From assembly GCA_017535105.1 (NCBI GenBank), contig JAFXUI010000004.1, positions 62,001-126,000 of the forward strand: a stretch of 64,000 nucleotides of DNA, read 5' to 3'. Position 1 is the first letter of the stretch. Each line of letters opens with the position of its first letter. The position numbers were made by a program, and so were the translations under genes. Positions 59,311-64,000 of this stretch are shown in pieces. Below the pieces are notes generated by a model. The model saw nothing but the letters and a program-made list of their open reading frames with translations. It was not told the origin of the DNA and ran no database searches. The stretch comes from Alphaproteobacteria bacterium (GTDB lineage: Bacteria; Pseudomonadota; Alphaproteobacteria; Rs-D84).

Positions 59311-61683
59311 TATCACACTGAATTTATTTATTGTTCCAACACCATTTTCATCAATCGCGCGAACAACGTGTGCGCCCATCGGAACGGTGACGGTAAATGT
59401 TTCGCCCGATTTTGTTGTGCCAATTGTCGCATCGTCCATAAACCAGAATATTTTTGCGTTTTGATTTTCAGAAATCGCGTTAAATGAAACGGTTGCTGTA
59501 TCTTTCGCATCAGTTATAACAATGCGTGTTGAATCGGCGGGCGATGTTATTATTATCGGTGTTTCAGATTCGTTTTCGGTCGTGGCGTTACAACCCGGTG
59601 CAAATGGGGGCGGGGTGTTGCGGTGAATTCCGGCACGTTTGAACATATCCAGATATTCAGAATCCCAAAATTCATATACCGCCATGTGTGTTGTCTTTGG
59701 ATCGCGTGAACATGCGCGCAGTCCAGTTTTATTATCAATTGGAATTTCGCGATAAACCGATGAAGTTTCAATCGGTGATTTGCCCGGGATAAAATAGGCA
59801 AGTGTGGTTTTTGGACAATTTTTGCCGGCCAGTCCGCCAACCCCGTCACACATTTCGATTTGTGAAATGTTCAAATCATCGCGCATAAAGTTATTATTCT
59901 TCACTGGGGTTGCGGTGTGTGCATAATAATCGGTAATTGTGTCGGCCAATGCAAAGTATATCGGGGCCGCGACACGTGCGCCACTGAACGCATTGTTGGG
60001 TGTGCCATCAAAATTTCCAACCCATACGATTAAAACATAGTCGCCAAAAATACCCGCCGTCCACGCATCACGATACGATGATGAAGTGCCGGTCTTCCAC
60101 ATATGTGTAATTTTGGGTGTGGTGGTTTTTGTAAATGGAATTTTTACCGTTGGGGTGCCTTGGTGTGCCAACATATCCAGTGTGATAAAGAATGCTTCGG
60201 GGCTTAAAACGTTGGTTGGTGTTGTTGGTTTTGCTCTTATATCTGTTTGTATTTCGTTATATTGCCCCAGATTTGCCATTGTCGCATATATGCCGGCCAG
60301 TTCACGCATTGAAACCTCGGCCCCGCCAAGCGCAACAGAGATGCCGTAATGTTCGGGCGACTTCAGACCCGTTACACCACAATCGGTCAACGTTTTATAA
60401 AAATTTCGTGTGCCAATTTTACGTACCAGATTGATTGCCGGGATATTACGCGAATGTGTTAATGCATCACGCGCAAGTACCGGGCCAAAGAATTCGTTGT
60501 CTGAATTTTCGGGGGCATATACACCAAAGTTTATTTTTGCGTCTTTTAACAATGTCATTGAATGAATCAGCCCCATATCAACCGCGGCCGCATATATCAG
60601 TGGTTTCAGTGTTGAACCCGGACTGCGCCGCGCGGTAACCCCATCATTTTCGCCAAATATAGATTCATCAAAATAATCGACTGAGCCGATGTGGGCGATT
60701 TCTTGCATTGTTTTATAGTTTACCAAAATTGCCGCCGCGTTTTGTATCCCGATATTTTTACGTTTGGCAATTTCTGTTTTTAAGCGCGCCTCAAGTTTTG
60801 TTTGTAAATCAATATCAATTGTGGTTGTAGTGGTATGTTTTCCGTTTTTATTTGATAATTGCCGGTCGATAAAGTGCGGTGCCAAAAACGGCAAATCGTG
60901 CACGCCAAATGCGGACAATGGCATATGGGCAAACGTAGTTAGTGACGATTCAGAGTCGGGGTATTCGTGTGTCCAACGGCGGACCAAATCGGCGCGCATT
61001 TGTTGCATTTGTTCAATGCCGGTTGCGGTATTTAATCCGCGCTTTGTCGGGTTTTGTGGAATTGTGGACAGTGTAATTGATTCAATGGTTGTTAAATCTT
61101 TGGCGCGTTTATGAAAATAGATTTGTGATGCGGCGGGGACGCCTTCGATATTTCCGCCATATGGCGCAAGGTTCAGGTATGCTTCTAAGATTTCGTCTTT
61201 GGAATAAAAAGCGTCAATGTAAAGTGCCGCAAAAACCTGGGCGATTTTGCCCGTCGGTCGTGTCGTGTCCATGTTGTATTTTATGCGCGCAACCTGCATC
61301 GTTATTGTTGATGCGCCGGCGGGGTGGGGTGCGCCCGAAAAATAATTGCGTGTTGCGCGTACCAGTGCGATTGGGTTTATGCCGGGGTGATATCTGAAAT
61401 ATTTATCTTCGTATAAAACAGTTGCACGTTGGACAGATTCGCTGATTTCATTTAGCGGGGCATAAATTCTGTATTTGTCATCGGCGGACAGCGTTATGCG
61501 TAACAGTTTCCCATTTCTGTCATAAAAAACGCGGGAAAAATGCGTGTCGCTTAAAAGTGGTGGCGTAAAAAACAATCGCACAATGAAATATACCAATAAC
61601 AATATGCCGATAATATTACAGCCACGCGGGTGATTGTGGTAAAATCGAATCGTTTTAGATTTAAGATTATTCACTAAACGCAT
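59305..61683 (-). CDS. pbpC: Penicillin-binding protein 1C
   Basis: Bifunctional peptidoglycan synthase, 792 aa. Membrane segment at ~22-42. GT51 glycosyltransferase with EDKYFRYHPGINP and GASTITMQVARI; transpeptidase with SPGSTLK (catalytic Ser, ~354), SRN and KTGTSSSYRDAW (~528). The C-terminal ~80 residues are the BiPBP_C domain typical of PBP1C. Start overlaps the upstream A2M gene by 17 bases, the classic yfhM-pbpC arrangement. Confidence 0.94.
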   Translation of the reverse strand: MRLVNNLKSKTIRFYHNHPRGCNIIGILLLVYFIVRLFFTPPLLSDTHFSRVFYDRNGKLLRITLSADDKYRIYAPLNEISESVQRATVLYEDKYFRYHPGINPIALVRATRNYFSGAPHPAGASTITMQVARIKYNMDTTRPTGKIAQVFAALYIDAFYSKDEILEAYLNLAPYGGNIEGVPAASQIYFHKRAKDLTTIESITLSTIPQNPTKRGLNTATGIEQMQQMRADLVRRWTHEYPDSESSLTTFAHMPLSAFGVHDLPFLAPHFIDRQLSNKNGKHTTTTTIDIDLQTKLEARLKTEIAKRKNIGIQNAAAILVNYKTMQEIAHIGSVDYFDESIFGENDGVTARRSPGSTLKPLIYAAAVDMGLIHSMTLLKDAKINFGVYAPENSDNEFFGPVLARDALTHSRNIPAINLVRKIGTRNFYKTLTDCGVTGLKSPEHYGISVALGGAEVSMRELAGIYATMANLGQYNEIQTDIRAKPTTPTNVLSPEAFFITLDMLAHQGTPTVKIPFTKTTTPKITHMWKTGTSSSYRDAWTAGIFGDYVLIVWVGNFDGTPNNAFSGARVAAPIYFALADTITDYYAHTATPVKNNNFMRDDLNISQIEMCDGVGGLAGKNCPKTTLAYFIPGKSPIETSSVYREIPIDNKTGLRACSRDPKTTHMAVYEFWDSEYLDMFKRAGIHRNTPPPFAPGCNATTENESETPIIITSPADSTRIVITDAKDTATVSFNAISENQNAKIFWFMDDATIGTTKSGETFTVTVPMGAHVVRAIDENGVGTINKFSVIK

Positions 61684-64000
61684 TTTTTACTGTAAATGTT
61701 TTGCCGACTTCACCGGTTGCATTTATTTGTGGGTTGTATAACGATGCCGCGTAAATCGGCGGAATTTGGAACGAGCCTGCAACACCGACATTAGCATTGT
61801 ATGTTATTGTTTGCCCATCACGTGTGATGTCGGTGAATATCAGTACCCGGTCTTCGTGTGGTTCGGCAAATGTTATGTCGCCCGTTGGGTCGCCCGCGAT
61901 AAAGCCGCCCGGTACTAAATCAGTAATCACAACGTTTGGAATAACGTCGCCACGGCGCGAACGCACAAATATTTTTACGGTAATTGTATCACCAACCTTG
62001 GCCGATGTTATGCGGTTGCCGTCCGCATCAAAATATTCACGTGATATTTCAATGCCGTTTGAATCAGACTTTGCGTTGGTCGGGAATCCGCCCGATATGG
62101 TTGTGAAATATAACGGGGTTTTGCGGTCGCATTTTCTGCATTTGACGGTCATTTGACGCGCGGTTTGTGGTACGGTCGCAACAATATTTCCGTTGTCATT
62201 GTGCAAATCAATCGTTGCGCCATCGGCGGTTACGGTTACATCATCAGCAGCAATTTGAGTCGCAGATATATTGCCGGCCGCGCCCATAATAATCACAGCG
62301 GCGGTATATGAAGAATAGTTGCCACCATTGATATACTCGGTAATCGTATCGCCCAAACCATCGGTTGATATTGCGCGGAAATAGTTGTTGATTAAATATG
62401 CGTACATTGCATCATCGGCGACATTGCTGCGGAACATATTTGTCGCATCAATTTTAGAGCGGGTTGATGAACGATATTTCGTGATAAGCGAATTTGCCTT
62501 GGTATCTTGCTTCAGCAATTTATATGCGGTGGCGATATATGCGCCCATTAAATCATATTTCCAGTTTTTGATGTTTTCGTTGGCATATTCTTCGAATGCA
62601 TCAATGTATCCGGTGGTGATATAACCGTTTTCGGTCAATACATATATCACAAATGCGTGTGTGGCCGCATCAGTATCACTTGTAATGTGCGTGCCCGCAT
62701 ATGTGCGCAGGAAATCAAGTGCGCGTGAAATCATATTTTTGGGTACATCAAATCCAGACTTTTTCGCAATACCCAAAAACATCGTGACGTATGCGGTCAA
62801 ATATGCCGCATTGGCATTGTATTCGTTGCCGCGCGCCATATCGCTACCCGCCCACAAATCAAACGAACCATCATCGTTCTGACGGTTTTTCAGGGTTGCG
62901 ATTGTATTGCCAACTTTTGTTTTTGATTCCGCGTATGTTGTACCCAAAACATCGTTTGTTGGTATTATCGCATATGGCATGGTGGTTGATACCAATTGTT
63001 CGGTACATGGATATTCATATTTGTTCAGGTATTGGAACAGTGGGCGCGCAATAATCGCATTGTTCGAGGATAGGTACAATTTTGTATCGGCAAATTCGGG
63101 GTACATGTCGGTTGTGAAATTGCGTATGGTTATTGTTGACGATTTTACCACACCTGTCTTTATAATGGTTTGGTATGTTGTAATTGGACGTACAGACAAA
63201 CTGGACGATGTGGCGCGGGTTGACAGCACCGTATCCGAACCATCGCGAATTTCGGTTGATGTTTTGATTTCAGCATTGCCCAAATCATTTGATGTTCGAA
63301 CGGCAAAAGACCACGTCTTTTCGGCGCCGTATGGAATTGATAATGACTGGGTTGTGTCCGTTGTAATGGCCAAGTTTGGTGATACTTCGGCACTTATGTC
63401 GGCCACCGCGGTTGCAGTTGTGCCATTTGTCATGTTTGTTATGGTTGTTCCAACATCAAATGTGTCGCCAGGCGCAACGACCAGTGGTGCAGTTGTCGAA
63501 ACGATAATCGGACTTTGTACACGCGTTTCGGTGTCTGTGGAACCAACGGCGGTATCACTTGCCGCGACAGCAAAGACGCGAATTGCACCGTTAAAGTATT
63601 CGGGTATGTCGAATATAATTGTGTCTGATGTTCCGGCGCGTGCGCTGATTATGCCCGAATAAAACGCGATTGGTTTGTTTGTACGGTGGGCAAATGGATT
63701 GGTCAGTGCGATGCCGATGCCAGACTCCATTTCCGCAAAATCGCCACCACCAGTTTTTGCGAATTCGCTTAAAATCTTGTATTCTGGTAACAGCAACGAC
63801 AAAATTTGGTACGTTTCAACCTGGAGCGCGGATTTCTGGAAAAAGTGCGCCAACGGGTTTGGCAATTTATACTTTGCGACCTGTAATATTCCAGTATTTA
63901 CCGCAAAAATCATAAGTTTCGAATTTTGTGAAACATTATATGTAATTGGTAATTTGTTGTCGGTAATTGTTTCGGGAACTGATAATTCGATATTTATTTT
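61667..64000 (-). CDS. Alpha-2-macroglobulin family protein, C-terminal part
   Basis: The frame is open to the right edge, so the start is missing and at least 778 codons are present. Visible are the A2M domain (FDIPEYFNGAIRVFAVAASD...G), a thioester motif YPCTEQL at about 62993-63012 with Cys and Gln in C-x-E-Q, and the toroid-type repeats after it (NDDGSFDLWAGSD). Bacterial A2M proteins sit in the periplasm and trap proteases, protecting the cell; they are usually encoded next to pbpC, as here. In E. coli the pair is YfhM-PbpC. Confidence 0.9.
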   Translation of the reverse strand, partial: KINIELSVPETITDNKLPITYNVSQNSKLMIFAVNTGILQVAKYKLPNPLAHFFQKSALQVETYQILSLLLPEYKILSEFAKTGGGDFAEMESGIGIALTNPFAHRTNKPIAFYSGIISARAGTSDTIIFDIPEYFNGAIRVFAVAASDTAVGSTDTETRVQSPIIVSTTAPLVVAPGDTFDVGTTITNMTNGTTATAVADISAEVSPNLAITTDTTQSLSIPYGAEKTWSFAVRTSNDLGNAEIKTSTEIRDGSDTVLSTRATSSSLSVRPITTYQTIIKTGVVKSSTITIRNFTTDMYPEFADTKLYLSSNNAIIARPLFQYLNKYEYPCTEQLVSTTMPYAIIPTNDVLGTTYAESKTKVGNTIATLKNRQNDDGSFDLWAGSDMARGNEYNANAAYLTAYVTMFLGIAKKSGFDVPKNMISRALDFLRTYAGTHITSDTDAATHAFVIYVLTENGYITTGYIDAFEEYANENIKNWKYDLMGAYIATAYKLLKQDTKANSLITKYRSSTRSKIDATNMFRSNVADDAMYAYLINNYFRAISTDGLGDTITEYINGGNYSSYTAAVIIMGAAGNISATQIAADDVTVTADGATIDLHNDNGNIVATVPQTARQMTVKCRKCDRKTPLYFTTISGGFPTNAKSDSNGIEISREYFDADGNRITSAKVGDTITVKIFVRSRRGDVIPNVVITDLVPGGFIAGDPTGDITFAEPHEDRVLIFTDITRDGQTITYNANVGVAGSFQIPPIYAASLYNPQINATGEVGKTFTVKNAFSE

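Overview
The window looks like a chromosomal segment of a host-associated, probably gut-dwelling alphaproteobacterium. The main pointers are a clear CcrM-type GANTC adenine methyltransferase, the TolQ-like/OmpA-MotB-like pair of the kind found in Alphaproteobacteria, LptC-LptB, an outer-membrane protein load typical of a diderm, and a choloylglycine-hydrolase/penicillin-acylase family enzyme. No transposase, integrase, phage or CRISPR gene was seen. The genus cannot be fixed from sequence reading alone; uncultured gut Alphaproteobacteria are the best guess.

Layout. 1-0.95 kb: end of an outer-membrane barrel and a small unknown. 1-2.9 kb: Ntn-hydrolase, a DUF5662-like protein and tRNA-Gln(CTG). 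3-6.3 kb: a cell-surface sugar-modification island, with one GT8 glycosyltransferase and three paralogous APH-fold kinases. 6.5-12.4 kb: a giant adhesin that joins Pmp-like GGAI repeats to a YadA anchor. 12.4-19.7 kb: core genes ccrM, nrdR, slt, rnhB, pgk, clpP, clpX. 19.7-29.3 kb: a cluster of large secreted cysteine-rich proteins with infA and an MscS channel. 29.3-32 kb: a BOF/YgiW-like gene flanked by two inverted copies of a short repeat element, then the TolQ/OmpA pair. 32-35 kb: rpsF-rpsR-rplI, recO and a membrane-anchored DsbA-like oxidoreductase. 35-41 kb: cysteine-rich and OmpA-type envelope proteins, lptB-lptC, and a 43-residue protein behind a strong promoter. 41-51.9 kb: eno, a 1737-residue autotransporter, polA, a porin-like protein and pth. 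51.9-59.3 kb: a second cysteine-rich operon, tRNA-Leu(AAG) and outer-membrane proteins. 59.3-64 kb: pbpC and an alpha-2-macroglobulin gene that runs off the right edge.

How the genes fit together. About half the window builds or decorates the cell envelope. The most striking content is a family of four secreted proteins of 703-913 residues. They share one invariant N-terminal cysteine fingerprint (C-x6-C-M-D-[EQ]-F-C-x9-C-x-C-S) and several further conserved cysteine blocks. They fall into two types: A, with a Thr/Arg/Ser-rich linker and followed by smaller secreted genes, and B, a tandem pair ending in C-E-D-x-x-M and co-directional with mscS. I recognise no named family for them. With the local DsbA-like enzyme they suggest a disulfide-cross-linked envelope or extracellular layer, which is inference. 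Convergent gene pairs usually share one bidirectional hairpin terminator, and several genes have a -10 box so close to the start codon that leaderless transcripts are likely.
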